Part shown: in pieces, positions 35,614-45,120 of the stretch
Numbering within the stretch: the stretch's first letter is position 1
Layout of the letters: each line of letters opens with the position of its first letter
Assembly (NCBI GenBank): GCA_002401695.1
Contig: NVTV01000003.1
Span: 124,001-188,000, forward strand
From: Alphaproteobacteria bacterium
GTDB taxonomy: Bacteria > Pseudomonadota > Alphaproteobacteria > Micavibrionales > Micavibrionaceae
DNA length: 64,000 nucleotides
Direction of reading: 5' to 3'
Made by a program: the position numbers and the translations under genes
The notes under the pieces: model-generated
Told to the model about the DNA's origin: nothing
The model's database searches: none
Seen by the model: only the letters and a program-made list of their open reading frames with translations

Positions 35614-37077
35614 TTAGACTATGGTATGATTTAAATCATCAGCCATGATTGTCAGACTTCCATCCGGATCTTCAAAACGCGTGTAACGATCTTGAATAGC
35701 TTCCGGTAAAGAAGAGCAGAAAATCTCTTCATATTGGCGTTGCCTATCCTCTGTAAATTCAGAGAAGGCTTGATGTAGATCATTACCCAGAACACTATTG
35801 ATCAAATTCGATTCTTGATAGCCGGATATAGAGTTATCATAGTCCTTAGAAAGCGGATAACTTACGCCCATAAACTCATCATAAGAATGAATGGCATCCT
35901 TTTCCAGACCATAATTAACCGCGCCTAGAGTAGCTGCCAATTGCGTCAAGATAAGAGCACTACCGTCAGCAGGGCCACATCCACCATCCGCATTTCTCAG
36001 CTCGATATGAACATTCTTATCATTGGCAATCATCTTATAAGGCACATCATGATGATCATAAAACTCTTTTGAAAACGGGCTTTGCGTAATAACCGCGCCA
36101 TGTTTCTTCAATGTACCCGAGCGCGCACGTTCAGGCGCACTCAGCTCTTTATTACCAAGGCGCTGCCAAGATGAAACGGGTAAGCTATTATATACAAGTT
36201 CTGATTGGCTAATCATTTCGATCAGGCCGAGGGAGGCATTCCAAGTCACCGGCGTCCCTATGTCAATATCATCTGGATTATAAAACGGGTTCACAGGCTC
36301 ACCTGCCTCATCCCTTTCTTTACCAATCAATCCTAAATTCAAATGTACACCACTACCCGCGGCGCCATAATTATTGATCGGCGCGTCATCGCCCAATAAA
36401 AGTTCTTCAAGGTTTTCAGCGGCTAGAATGCGATCACCACCAATAATATCACCGCGATCTACAACTTGCTGTTTAATATCCGCCAGAACTTCGTCTTCAC
36501 TTAAAGCGGTTATTTGTATGAGGTGAGAATAAATATCCGGAACCGGCCGTGGGTTCCACGATACCACAGCAGGAACACCGCCTTCATCGTGATAACTGTT
36601 TATAATTTCTTCAATATCCTGACGCATCGCCGTCAAGGCATGTGCTTTTCGTATAAGGTGGTTCTCATCAGCTGGCCCCTCCGGCTCATGCTTCATCACC
36701 AATTCCAAGCGAAACGTATTGGGCATATGTAATGCCTGATTCTTTCCTGCTTCAATAGAATCCAACACCCGCATCAAAGGATGTTCATTATCCATACTGG
36801 AAAAGAATGTCGGATAATCTTTAGATAGTTTATCGTGAAGCTCCTGCTTGATAGCATCATACTGACTATGGTGAATGCCGTTAACAACGAATTCATCTTC
36901 AATTCCCAATAAGACCTCACCATGCTTATCCTTAAGAACAGCATAATGCTCTTTCAAGCGTTGTTCTGCGTATTCTTCTACTTTCGATATAAGAGCAGGG
37001 TCTCCCACCGTTGGGGACGCCGTGCTTGTCTCTTGAAAATCATATAAACAGTGCATATTTATCATTTTATCAACCAT
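35614..37077 (-). CDS. Glutamine-synthetase-like protein, non-canonical
   Basis: A 487-residue protein that resembles the glutamine synthetase catalytic domain without being a normal GS. Recognisable pieces are GIEDEF (residues 59-64, like the GxEPEF metal site), FRLELVMKHEPEGP (123-136, like EVSHHEVAPGQ), GSGVHLNLGL (242-251, like the GSGMHxHxS loop) and HIELRNADGGCGPADG (358-373, like RIExRxPDxxxNPY). The usual N-terminal beta-grasp domain is reduced and the KPxxxGxNG motif is absent. It may be a gamma-glutamyl ligase of a different type or an inactive relative. GTG at 37080 and ATG at 37077 are adjacent starts. Confidence 0.6.
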   Translation of the reverse strand: MVDKMINMHCLYDFQETSTASPTVGDPALISKVEEYAEQRLKEHYAVLKDKHGEVLLGIEDEFVVNGIHHSQYDAIKQELHDKLSKDYPTFFSSMDNEHPLMRVLDSIEAGKNQALHMPNTFRLELVMKHEPEGPADENHLIRKAHALTAMRQDIEEIINSYHDEGGVPAVVSWNPRPVPDIYSHLIQITALSEDEVLADIKQQVVDRGDIIGGDRILAAENLEELLLGDDAPINNYGAAGSGVHLNLGLIGKERDEAGEPVNPFYNPDDIDIGTPVTWNASLGLIEMISQSELVYNSLPVSSWQRLGNKELSAPERARSGTLKKHGAVITQSPFSKEFYDHHDVPYKMIANDKNVHIELRNADGGCGPADGSALILTQLAATLGAVNYGLEKDAIHSYDEFMGVSYPLSKDYDNSISGYQESNLINSVLGNDLHQAFSEFTEDRQRQYEEIFCSSLPEAIQDRYTRFEDPDGSLTIMADDLNHTIV

Positions 37078-37226
37078 CACATTTAAATTCCATCACATTC
37101 TGAGGTTATGGAAACGTGTAATCATAAACCTTTTATACCCATAACGCAAGAATATTGCGCGCGCATGTTTTTGTCGTATTTTAAGTCATGATTGACAGGT
37201 TTTATCAAAGCCCGTAAGACAATGCT

Positions 37227-38636
37227 ATGATTAAGTATATATCGACACGTGGCGGGGGTGAGCCCCAGAATTTTGAACAAGTTTTGTTAAGCGGTCTTGC
37301 GCCTGATGGCGGGCTTTATGTGCCTGAAAGCTGGCCGCAAATTGACCTTGATACCCTTAAAGGAAAATCCTATATCGAGATTGCGGAAATCGTTATGTAT
37401 CCCTTTGTTGAAGGGTGCATAGAGCGCGAAGATTTTCGCTCCATCATTGCCGAGACATATAGCGCGGATATTTTTCGCCATAAAGACGTTACCCCGCTGC
37501 ACCATTTAGAGGATTACGCCAATGGCAACATCCACATCATGGAACAATTCCACGGCCCGACAATTGCGTTTAAGGATGTGGCGCTGCAACTGCTCGGACG
37601 GTTATTTGACCACGTGCTAAATAAACGTAACGAGCGCGTTACCATTGTTGGCGCGACCAGCGGCGATACGGGATCAGCGGCGATTGAGGGCTGTAAAACC
37701 TGCGATAATATCGACATCTTTATCCTGCACCCAAAAGGCCGCGTTTCCGACGTGCAGCGCAAACAAATGACCACCATTGACGCGCCAAACGTCCATAATA
37801 TCGCCATTAACGGAACATTCGATGATTGCCAAAACATGGTCAAAGCAATGTTCAATGATACTAAGTTCAGACAGAGCATTAACCTGTCCGCCGTAAACTC
37901 AATCAACTGGGCGCGCATTATGGCGCAGATCGTTTATTATTTCACCACGGCGGTTAAACTGGGCGCACCTGACAAGGAAGTATCCTTCGTTGTGCCGACG
38001 GGTAACTTCGGCAATGTCTTTGCCGCCTATTGCGCGCAGAATATGGGCTTGCCGATTAAAACGCTCGGTATATCAACCAATAAGAATGATATTTTAACGC
38101 GCTTTTTAGAAAGCGGCAGCATGACCTTGGGTGATGCGCACGCAACGATCAGCCCGTCTATGGATATTCAAATCTCCAGTAATTTCGAACGCTATCTATT
38201 TGACCTTTTGGGACGCGATGCGCAGCGATTAGACGCCCTTATGAGTACCTTCAAAACAGATGGTGACATATCCGTCAGCGATACTGATTTAGCCACTGCC
38301 CGCACGCAATTTACCGCTGTGCGCACCGACGATGATGAAACGCTGGCTTTGATTAAAGAATGCTATGAGGCCAGCGGCTATATTCTTGATCCGCATACGG
38401 CTGTCGGCATGAAAGGTGCAAAGAACATTGCCGCGGATAATGACAGTGCGGTTGTGCTGCTGGCCACCGCTCATCCTGCGAAATTCCCTGATGCTGTTGA
38501 AAAAGCCATCGGTTTACGCCCCGAATTGCCTGCTCATCTCGCCGATCTTATGACCCGAGAAGAATTTATGAGCGAGCAAGATAACGACCTTCAAGCTGTG
38601 CAAGATTTTGTGCAGAAACACACACGCGTCAAATAA
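37227..38636 (+). CDS. thrC: Threonine synthase
   Basis: A 469-residue PLP enzyme that makes threonine from O-phosphohomoserine. The long (type II, fungal/proteobacterial) subfamily is indicated by the start YISTRGGGEPQNFEQVLLSGLAPDGGLYVPESWP. The PLP Lys is Lys116 in GPTIAFKDVALQ, and the phosphate-binding segment is GATSGDTGSAAIEG. VPTGNFGNVFAAY is also typical. It stands upstream of an RluA-type gene by about 12 bases, so co-transcription is likely. Confidence 0.96.
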   Translation: MIKYISTRGGGEPQNFEQVLLSGLAPDGGLYVPESWPQIDLDTLKGKSYIEIAEIVMYPFVEGCIEREDFRSIIAETYSADIFRHKDVTPLHHLEDYANGNIHIMEQFHGPTIAFKDVALQLLGRLFDHVLNKRNERVTIVGATSGDTGSAAIEGCKTCDNIDIFILHPKGRVSDVQRKQMTTIDAPNVHNIAINGTFDDCQNMVKAMFNDTKFRQSINLSAVNSINWARIMAQIVYYFTTAVKLGAPDKEVSFVVPTGNFGNVFAAYCAQNMGLPIKTLGISTNKNDILTRFLESGSMTLGDAHATISPSMDIQISSNFERYLFDLLGRDAQRLDALMSTFKTDGDISVSDTDLATARTQFTAVRTDDDETLALIKECYEASGYILDPHTAVGMKGAKNIAADNDSAVVLLATAHPAKFPDAVEKAIGLRPELPAHLADLMTREEFMSEQDNDLQAVQDFVQKHTRVK

Positions 38637-38648
38637 CTCCTTAAAAAC

Positions 38649-39506
38649 ATGAAACAAGAATTTCACATTCCCATTGATGATACCATTGCCGCAGACGCGA
38701 AAGCGGCAAATATCCTCGCCGAGAAATCAGCCCTATCCAAGCAAGCAATTAAACAAGCCATGAAAAAAGGGGCGGTCTGGATAGAAGATACCAAAGGCAT
38801 TCGCAGGTTACGCCGCGCCGATACCATCCCTACGCGGAACAGCACACTCCATTTTTACTATGCCCCTCATGTGCTGGACGAGATACCGCCCGCCCCGACT
38901 TTAATCGCGGATGAAGGTGATTACAGTGTTTGGAGCAAGCCGCCCGTCATGCTGTCCCAAGGATCAAAGTGGGGCGATCATTGCACGATTAATCGCTGGA
39001 TCGAATCGAATGAGCCTTTCGAAATCCAGCCGCAAAGAAATTGCTTTATTGTCCATCGTTTGGATCGCGCGGCGCGCGGCTTAATGCTGATCGCGCATAA
39101 GAAAAACGTGGCAGCGAAGCTGTCGGCTTTATTCGAACAGCGCAACATATCCAAATGTTACCGCATCATTGTCAAGGGAGAATTCCCGCAAGGCACGCAA
39201 ATTATGGACAGCGATATTGATGGCAAAGCCGCCTACTCTTCGGCGTCACTTCTGACTTATAATGCCGAGAAAAACCGCTCGCTCCTTGAAATTTCGATTA
39301 AAACAGGCCGAAAGCACCAAATCCGTATTCATATGAGCCGCGCAAACTTTCCTGTTGTTGGGGACTCTTTACATGGCATCGCAAGCGTAGATGTCCCCAA
39401 CCCCGAAGAACTACAACTCAGTGCTTTTTCCCTCGGTTTCATCTGCCCGATCACCCAAAAAACCCGAGAATATCGCCTACCAGAACATTTACAGATCACT
39501 TTTTAA
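38649..39506 (+). CDS. RluA-family pseudouridine synthase
   Basis: A 285-residue pseudouridine synthase. The catalytic segment HRLDRAARGLMLIAH contains the invariant Asp (about residue 139), and the KTGRKHQIRIHMSR motif near residue 235 is typical of RluA. The first 60 residues, with SKQAIKQAMKKGAVWI, look like an S4-type RNA-binding domain. It should convert specific uridines in rRNA or tRNA to pseudouridine; the exact target is unknown. Confidence 0.9.
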   Translation: MKQEFHIPIDDTIAADAKAANILAEKSALSKQAIKQAMKKGAVWIEDTKGIRRLRRADTIPTRNSTLHFYYAPHVLDEIPPAPTLIADEGDYSVWSKPPVMLSQGSKWGDHCTINRWIESNEPFEIQPQRNCFIVHRLDRAARGLMLIAHKKNVAAKLSALFEQRNISKCYRIIVKGEFPQGTQIMDSDIDGKAAYSSASLLTYNAEKNRSLLEISIKTGRKHQIRIHMSRANFPVVGDSLHGIASVDVPNPEELQLSAFSLGFICPITQKTREYRLPEHLQITF

Positions 39507-39544
39507 GCAGAAAACCTTCTTTACTTTGCATATATCAAAGCACA

Positions 39545-41008
39545 GTGATACAATGTGTCAAAATTATAAGAAATAAATTGGGTGAAATTTTGGGCGAGGA
39601 AACCGACAACAATAATACTTCAGATACACAACCAATTGTCGAGAATGACCTCGACTTTATGGCGAACGCCTATGACCAATTAAGAGAGATCATCCATAAG
39701 CAAATAGACGGTACATTAACCGACGACGATAGAGCCAACTTCATTGTTCAAGACGAAACAATGGACATCATGATAAAGAATGAGTTCAATGAAAACTCGG
39801 GCATCTTACTGAATCGACAAGATCCTGAAACTGGCTTTACAATAGAACCGGAAGAAGAAATAAAAGCGCAGATATTACAAACGGCCAACCTTCCTGATCA
39901 TTTAGATACCTTTAGAGAACTTGATCAATATACACGCTCCGGTGAAAAAAATCGGGATGTTATAGGAAATCTCGTTAGTCGCACACCAGCCCTAAAAGGC
40001 TTTGACCTTGATGATGCAGTGAAACTTGCCGGCGGCGGTGCAGAAGAAATCGCGACAAGACAACAATTCGCAGATGCCAATCCTGCAATTTTAATGGGCG
40101 CAGCATACCTGCTGCTTGATGGCAGCCAAGATGCACTCGAAGAATCACATCCTGATTTTGCAGCCATGCACGAAAGATTGGGCACTGATTTTGCAGATAT
40201 GGCCTCGCTCAATATTTTCTATTCCGTACAAGACAGCCCCGCCTATGATACTTGGGCAAAAGGAAAACAGAGCGAACTTATAAATGCCATTGAACAAAAC
40301 CCAACAATTATGAGCGCCTTACAATCGCTGCGCGCACCGGACAACATACATTCATCCGGCGATATTCAGACGCAATATGCGCTCCGCTCTACAATTACAA
40401 ATGAGTTCGCAACTGTTTACGCGAAGGTCTATGACCTGCCCACGCTGAGTGAAGATGATGTTTATCTTGCCCATAAATCATTTAACGACTTCAATGCAGG
40501 CACCTCAACCGCATATGGCCACGCTTGGTCAACCGTTCCGGGCATTGAAAATGATGAAGCGATTTTCATGGTCTATAATCCTGTCGTTGATATCGTACGC
40601 GGCAAAGGCATAGAAACAAGTGATCTGGATTCGACGCGGCATTTTTTATCAACTCTGGTTGAAGAATTCCAGCATACAACGGACAATATCTATGGTGATA
40701 AATTGCTCAATGGCACTTTATCGCCCGATCACCCTGCGTTCGACCATACCAGCCTAACCATCTTAAACACTTTGGACTATACAGATGCAGGGATAGGCAT
40801 AAATTTTGACGGATACGAAGCACAGCACGTGGAAAGAACAGCCAAAATTGTCGCAAGTGATGTCACAAAAACACTGATACAACACATTGTACAGCCGGAA
40901 ACTGCGCCTACACCTGACAATTCAGATAACACAAACACTCAACCAGTCCCCGTTGAAGAGGATGTATCGCCGACTTTCCCTAATGCATCCAGTGGGTTTA
41001 AAATATAA
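39545..41008 (+). CDS. Large hypothetical protein with an EExxH motif
   Basis: A protein of up to 487 residues of unknown family. It is acidic in its first 60 residues, mostly helical by composition, and has an Ala/Gly-rich stretch near residue 160. The segment LVEEFQHTTD near residue 372 has EExxH geometry like HExxH metalloproteases with the first His replaced, so a degenerate or variant metal site is possible. The C-terminus is Pro/Thr/Asn-rich and looks disordered. The start is uncertain: the frame opens with GTG at 39545, with TTG starts about 30 bases later. No signal peptide is clear. A secreted effector role would be speculation. Confidence 0.55.
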   Translation: MIQCVKIIRNKLGEILGEETDNNNTSDTQPIVENDLDFMANAYDQLREIIHKQIDGTLTDDDRANFIVQDETMDIMIKNEFNENSGILLNRQDPETGFTIEPEEEIKAQILQTANLPDHLDTFRELDQYTRSGEKNRDVIGNLVSRTPALKGFDLDDAVKLAGGGAEEIATRQQFADANPAILMGAAYLLLDGSQDALEESHPDFAAMHERLGTDFADMASLNIFYSVQDSPAYDTWAKGKQSELINAIEQNPTIMSALQSLRAPDNIHSSGDIQTQYALRSTITNEFATVYAKVYDLPTLSEDDVYLAHKSFNDFNAGTSTAYGHAWSTVPGIENDEAIFMVYNPVVDIVRGKGIETSDLDSTRHFLSTLVEEFQHTTDNIYGDKLLNGTLSPDHPAFDHTSLTILNTLDYTDAGIGINFDGYEAQHVERTAKIVASDVTKTLIQHIVQPETAPTPDNSDNTNTQPVPVEEDVSPTFPNASSGFKI

Positions 41009-41096
41009 AACAGGTCTGTTCCAAGCCCTTGCGCCGATCTTTCTAACAGCTATAGTGCTTTTGATAAAACACGTTACAACATTATGATCCGCGAAC

Positions 41097-42110
41097 ATGA
41101 AAAACTGTGAAGCTCACCTTACATCCAATATGTGGAGCCATATTAAATCCATTCTGCCCGGCTTAATAGCCTGCGCTTTTGTCGCCTTATCTGCCAAATT
41201 CATTGCCCAACATTATAACGCCCCTGCGATGCTGCTATGCTTGTTATTTGGTATATCCCTGAATTTTATGTCCAAGCGAGACAGCACGCAAAAAGGCATC
41301 GATTTTACGGCCATAACATTGTTAAGAGCAGGCATTGTTTTAATCGGCGCGCGCATAATGTTGTCTGATTTTATGGCTCTGGGCGGTGAAATGATTGCAC
41401 TGGTCTTTTTCGCGACAATCAGTGTTGTGATATTAAGCTTAGCTCTGACCAAAGCCCTCGGCCTTGATCGAGAACTGAGCTTTCTAATTGGCGGTGCAAC
41501 AGCAATATGCGGCGCTTCGGCGGCGCTTGCAATCTCTGCCATTCTACCACGTTCAAAAACGCTGGAGCAAAACACGCTTTTAAGTGTCATCGGTGTAACG
41601 TTGATGGGTACAGTCGCCATGATTATATACCCCGTCCTTATTGGTTATTTTAATTTCAACGATCAACAAGCCGGCATTTTAATAGGCGGCGCGATACATG
41701 ATGTCTCACAGGTGGTTGGCGCAGGATATAGCATATCTGAAAATGCGGGTGATATGGCGATACTGGTTAAGCTGATGCGCGTATTCCTCCTCGTGCCTTT
41801 ATTACTGATATTTGTTTTTGGCATTGGCCGACCGAAAGATGAAGAAAAGACGACGCGCTTTCCTTTCCCGCTTTTTCTTATCGGGTTTGTATTGATGATG
41901 GCTTTAAATTCATTTCATATCATCCCCGAAGTCATGACAGCCATTTTAAAGGATACCAGTAAATGGTTTTTAATCATGGCAATCACGGCTGTTGGTATGA
42001 AAACCTCACCCAAGGCCCTGCTTGATCTGGGATGGAAATCAATCTTTCTGATTTGTAGTGAAACAGTCTTTATCTTTGTTATTTATTTAACGTTCATTTT
42101 GATGCAATAA
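41097..42110 (+). CDS. YeiH-family putative sulfate exporter (UPF0324)
   Basis: A 337-residue integral membrane protein of the YeiH/UPF0324 family, with about ten hydrophobic segments. Family landmarks include FGISLNFM, LLRAGIVLIGARI, GGATAICGASAALAISA and the IHDVSQVVGAG segment with a conserved His-Asp. The suggested role is export of sulfate-like anions, but this is not established for this protein. Another ATG at 41130 is an alternative start. Confidence 0.88.
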   Translation: MKNCEAHLTSNMWSHIKSILPGLIACAFVALSAKFIAQHYNAPAMLLCLLFGISLNFMSKRDSTQKGIDFTAITLLRAGIVLIGARIMLSDFMALGGEMIALVFFATISVVILSLALTKALGLDRELSFLIGGATAICGASAALAISAILPRSKTLEQNTLLSVIGVTLMGTVAMIIYPVLIGYFNFNDQQAGILIGGAIHDVSQVVGAGYSISENAGDMAILVKLMRVFLLVPLLLIFVFGIGRPKDEEKTTRFPFPLFLIGFVLMMALNSFHIIPEVMTAILKDTSKWFLIMAITAVGMKTSPKALLDLGWKSIFLICSETVFIFVIYLTFILMQ

Positions 42111-42335
42111 AATGCTTAGAGGTAACCATTTAAGAACTTGCCGAACTAGTAGCGGGCAATAAGAGCCGCTTTTCAAATTTTTCCATGCTAATCTCAGTTC
42201 CAAAAACATCGAGTAACATAGATGGAGCTGACGCAGCTTTATATTTGAGATATTAGCCCATTGGGAAACATCGCTGTACAATTAAAGTGTAAAATACGCG
42301 AGACACCCGTACTTTCATTTAAAACTAGTAGGTAG

Positions 42336-42854
42336 TTATTTGCTTATTAAAGTGATGATATCAATGTGGCGAATGCGAGTGCCAGAAGGATTATCCATAT
42401 CCCATATCTTTGCAGTATATTTGTCTCCACCCACAATCGCTTGAAATTTTTCTATTCTGTTCGCATTGGTGCGGGAATTGGCAGGACGGCACCCAGCTCG
42501 GTCGTCTTTTCCATTGTTTTCTATAGCGCACAAATCTTTTAATGCCTTCACGATTATGGGGCCTCCACCAACATCAGGGGAAGAGCTGTCACATTTATAC
42601 TTTAACATGCTCGTGCTCAGCATATGGCCTAGCTCAATATAACAGGCACCCTTATTAAATCTTGTGCTCCTGCGATTAGAATACGCTTCTTTATAGCCAT
42701 CGTTTATGAGGATTTTTCGAGCATCCTCTATGCTAGTAAAGACGCTTACACCTTCAATTTTTATGGCCTTAATCGTATCCACGACTTGTTGATTTGCATG
42801 GGATGGTGCAAATGGTATCGCACAAAATAATATAATTAGTAATAAATGTCGCAT
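42336..42854 (-). CDS. Hypothetical exported protein
   Basis: A 172-residue protein with an N-terminal signal peptide (hydrophobic core LLLIILFCAIPF, cleavage near SHA-N at about residue 20). The mature protein contains four Cys residues (CYIEL, CDSS, LCAIEN, CRPAN) that could form disulfides. The family is not recognised. Its DNA is relatively AT-rich, and it lies downstream of tRNA-Ala on the same strand. It may be a small periplasmic or secreted protein. Confidence 0.6.
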   Translation of the reverse strand: MRHLLLIILFCAIPFAPSHANQQVVDTIKAIKIEGVSVFTSIEDARKILINDGYKEAYSNRRSTRFNKGACYIELGHMLSTSMLKYKCDSSSPDVGGGPIIVKALKDLCAIENNGKDDRAGCRPANSRTNANRIEKFQAIVGGDKYTAKIWDMDNPSGTRIRHIDIITLISK

Positions 42855-42996
42855 TGAGAACTTTCTACTCGTCTGGATTATGTAGGATACTATAGCATTA
42901 CGAATCCTGATGTTCCATCCTAGTCAGTTATGTGTATAAAATATTAATCACCCAAACATAGAAATATTTGATGCTACGATAGTGGGTCTAAGAAAA

Positions 42997-43072
42997 TGGT
43001 GGATCCTAGCGGGATCGAACCGCTGACCTCCTCGCTGCCAGCGAGGCGCTCTCCCAGCTGAGCTAAGGACCC
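42997..43072 (-). tRNA. tRNA-Ala (anticodon GGC)
   Basis: Read on the minus strand, a 76-base cloverleaf begins GGGTCCTTAGCTCAG. The anticodon stem is CCTCG/CGAGG with the loop CTGGCAG, giving anticodon GGC, and the T arm is GCGGTTCGATCCCGC. The 3' end encodes CCA. The acceptor stem pairs GGGTCCT with AGGATCC with one G-U. GGC reads GCC and GCU alanine codons. Confidence 0.95.
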
Positions 43073-43087
43073 TTTTAATTCCAAAAC

Positions 43088-43101
43088 GTGGCATGTGCCA
43101 C
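43088..43101. repeat. Short inverted repeat upstream of tRNA-Ala
   Basis: GTGGCA-TG-TGCCAC forms a 6-base inverted repeat with a two-base centre, 15 bases before the 5' end of the tRNA. It may be an operator-like site; nothing else supports this. Confidence 0.25.
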
Positions 43102-43170
43102 CAGCCATAGTCACGGCTTTTAGAAAAGGAGTGGTACTAATAGTCGGTTCTGCATTATTTTTCAAGCCAT

Positions 43171-43202
43171 AAAAAAGCCCCGCATCGTTAAATGCAGGGC
43201 TT
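43171..43202 (-). terminator. Rho-independent terminator after the Bax-inhibitor gene
   Basis: On the minus strand, AAGCCCTGCAT pairs with ATGCGGGGCTT (one mismatch), followed by a T run. It lies about 20 bases after the stop at 43225. Confidence 0.75.
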
Positions 43203-43224
43203 CTTAATTTATTTTGTCTTTGTT

Positions 43225-43926
43225 CTAGCGGTTACTCATCAACTGCAGAACATGCGTAAACATAATTACAAAGCTGATATACAGACTAAGTGCTGCAGAC
43301 CACGCCATGCGGCTGTTGATTTCATCACCATTCGCCGGATTATACATTCTCTTTGTGCTTTGCGTTTCCCACGCCGTAAGACCAGCCATAACCAATACAA
43401 TACCAACACTTAGCATTGTTTCCATACCACTGGGAAAACCAACGAACATGCCAATAATGGATGTCAGCATTAAGCCAATTAATGCCATAATACAAAATGA
43501 GCCAAGCCCCGTAAGGTCTTTCTTGGTTGTATATCCGAAGATACTCAATCCTGCGAACATGCCTGATGTAATAAAGAACGCGCGCGCGATATCCGCACCG
43601 GCATACATAAAGGCTAAGGCAGAAAAGCTAATACCGTACAGAACGCTAACACCCATAAAAGCCAGTTTCAGCTTTTGCGATGACATTGTCCTAGGGTTAA
43701 AGCCAAACCAGATAATGGCTAGTGGGCCAAATAAAACAATATATCTTTGCGGCCCACCTAGAAGCATCATCATTAGATCAGGAGAGCTACTCACAACCCA
43801 TGCCACAATTGCTGTCACTAAAACACCCATTGTCATACGGTTATAAACGCTCAACATATGTGTGCGTAGGCCTGCATCAATTTCTTGCGTGCGGGTTTGT
43901 GCACTTGAATATTGATCTCTTTGCAT
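43225..43926 (-). CDS. Bax inhibitor-1/YccA-family membrane protein
   Basis: A 233-residue protein with seven predicted membrane helices and the family layout of BI-1/YccA: an N-terminal soluble part ending LRTHMLSVYNRM, the hydrophobic helices, and a C-terminal LSLYISFVIMFTHVLQLMSNR tail. In bacteria YccA binds and restrains FtsH; here the partner is unknown. It terminates at a good terminator and is upstream of the tRNA-Ala gene in the same direction. Confidence 0.92.
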   Translation of the reverse strand: MQRDQYSSAQTRTQEIDAGLRTHMLSVYNRMTMGVLVTAIVAWVVSSSPDLMMMLLGGPQRYIVLFGPLAIIWFGFNPRTMSSQKLKLAFMGVSVLYGISFSALAFMYAGADIARAFFITSGMFAGLSIFGYTTKKDLTGLGSFCIMALIGLMLTSIIGMFVGFPSGMETMLSVGIVLVMAGLTAWETQSTKRMYNPANGDEINSRMAWSAALSLYISFVIMFTHVLQLMSNR

Positions 43927-44028
43927 TTTAATTCTCCAAAAAAACTATAATTAAATATATTCATCCTTATACCCCCTATTATAGCAGAATTCAAAGGGTC
44001 TTACGATTATTTCGCGGATTTAGTGACA

Positions 44029-45114
44029 TTAGTTACGTCTTTGGCGGATTAACCATGGATTTTTGCGGGATTTTTTATCATCCTCAGACTGCACAATGCG
44101 CTCTGACTTGTCGATTGGCGCGAGATGCGAGGCATCCGGCACGGGGGTATTTGTAACCTCAGATATCGCTTTGATGCGCTGATCTATTGGCGGGTGCGTT
44201 GCAAACATACCCATAAACGGCACATGGTTTTCAATGCACATCATCGCAATATCATCTGTGCCTTCAGGGATACGATCACGCCCCGAGATACGCATCAAGG
44301 CACGCATCATCGCATCGGGGTTTTTGGTCATCGCAATTGCCCCTGCATCGGCCATATATTCACGTCGGCGCGATAAAGAGAACCGCATCAGTAATGTTGC
44401 CATATAGCCGAGCCACAAGATCACCGCAATCACCATAACCGCAATCAGCATCCCTACGCTGTTACGATCGCGGCGGCGACTAGAAAAGAAAATGTTATAG
44501 CGAATACTGCTCCAGACCAGTTGGGATAGAAAACCGAACAGACCGGTAAAAATCACACAGACGATTAACAAGCGCACATCACGATTTTGAATATGGGTTA
44601 GCTCATGCGCGATCACGCCTTCCAGCTCATCTTTCGCCAGACTATTCATCAGGCCGCGCGTTACAGTCACGGCAAAATTACCTTCGGTTACGCCACTGGC
44701 AAAAGCATTACGTGCATGGGTTTCTATGATCTCCAGATACGGCATTTTCATACCTTGCCCGATACATAAATTTTCAACCAGATTATACAGCTCCGGTTCG
44801 TCTTTACGCGAAACAGGGTGCGAGCGTGATAATTTACGGATCATGCGGGTATTGAAAAACCACGCAATCATAAACCAGATCGACACAGCGGTTAATATTA
44901 ACGGCCAAAATTCAAAGGTAATCTTGTTTGCGAAAAGCAGTACCGCGTCCCAATTCACCCCATCAGGCGTTTTATAGGGCATCGTCATCCCCAGCGCACA
45001 AGCAATCAACCAGAAGATACCCATAATCAGCACCGGATAGAATGCCAATAACAGAATACAACGTAAATTATTGTTCCATATATGGGTGCTTAATCCGACT
45101 TGTTTGCTGGCCAT
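44029..45114 (-). CDS. M48-family membrane zinc protease, HtpX-like
   Basis: A 361-residue integral membrane metalloprotease. It has two N-terminal membrane segments (about residues 20-45 and 65-88) and the M48 catalytic motif HELTH at residues 170-174. Two further hydrophobic stretches follow. The third zinc ligand is in EYMADAGAIAM, and the ATHPPIDQRIKAI motif completes the domain. HtpX degrades damaged membrane proteins. A LemA-family gene lies immediately upstream on the same strand, 6 bases apart, an operon pair often seen for HtpX-like proteases. Confidence 0.92.
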   Translation of the reverse strand: MASKQVGLSTHIWNNNLRCILLLAFYPVLIMGIFWLIACALGMTMPYKTPDGVNWDAVLLFANKITFEFWPLILTAVSIWFMIAWFFNTRMIRKLSRSHPVSRKDEPELYNLVENLCIGQGMKMPYLEIIETHARNAFASGVTEGNFAVTVTRGLMNSLAKDELEGVIAHELTHIQNRDVRLLIVCVIFTGLFGFLSQLVWSSIRYNIFFSSRRRDRNSVGMLIAVMVIAVILWLGYMATLLMRFSLSRRREYMADAGAIAMTKNPDAMMRALMRISGRDRIPEGTDDIAMMCIENHVPFMGMFATHPPIDQRIKAISEVTNTPVPDASHLAPIDKSERIVQSEDDKKSRKNPWLIRQRRN

Positions 45115-45120
45115 CTTCTA

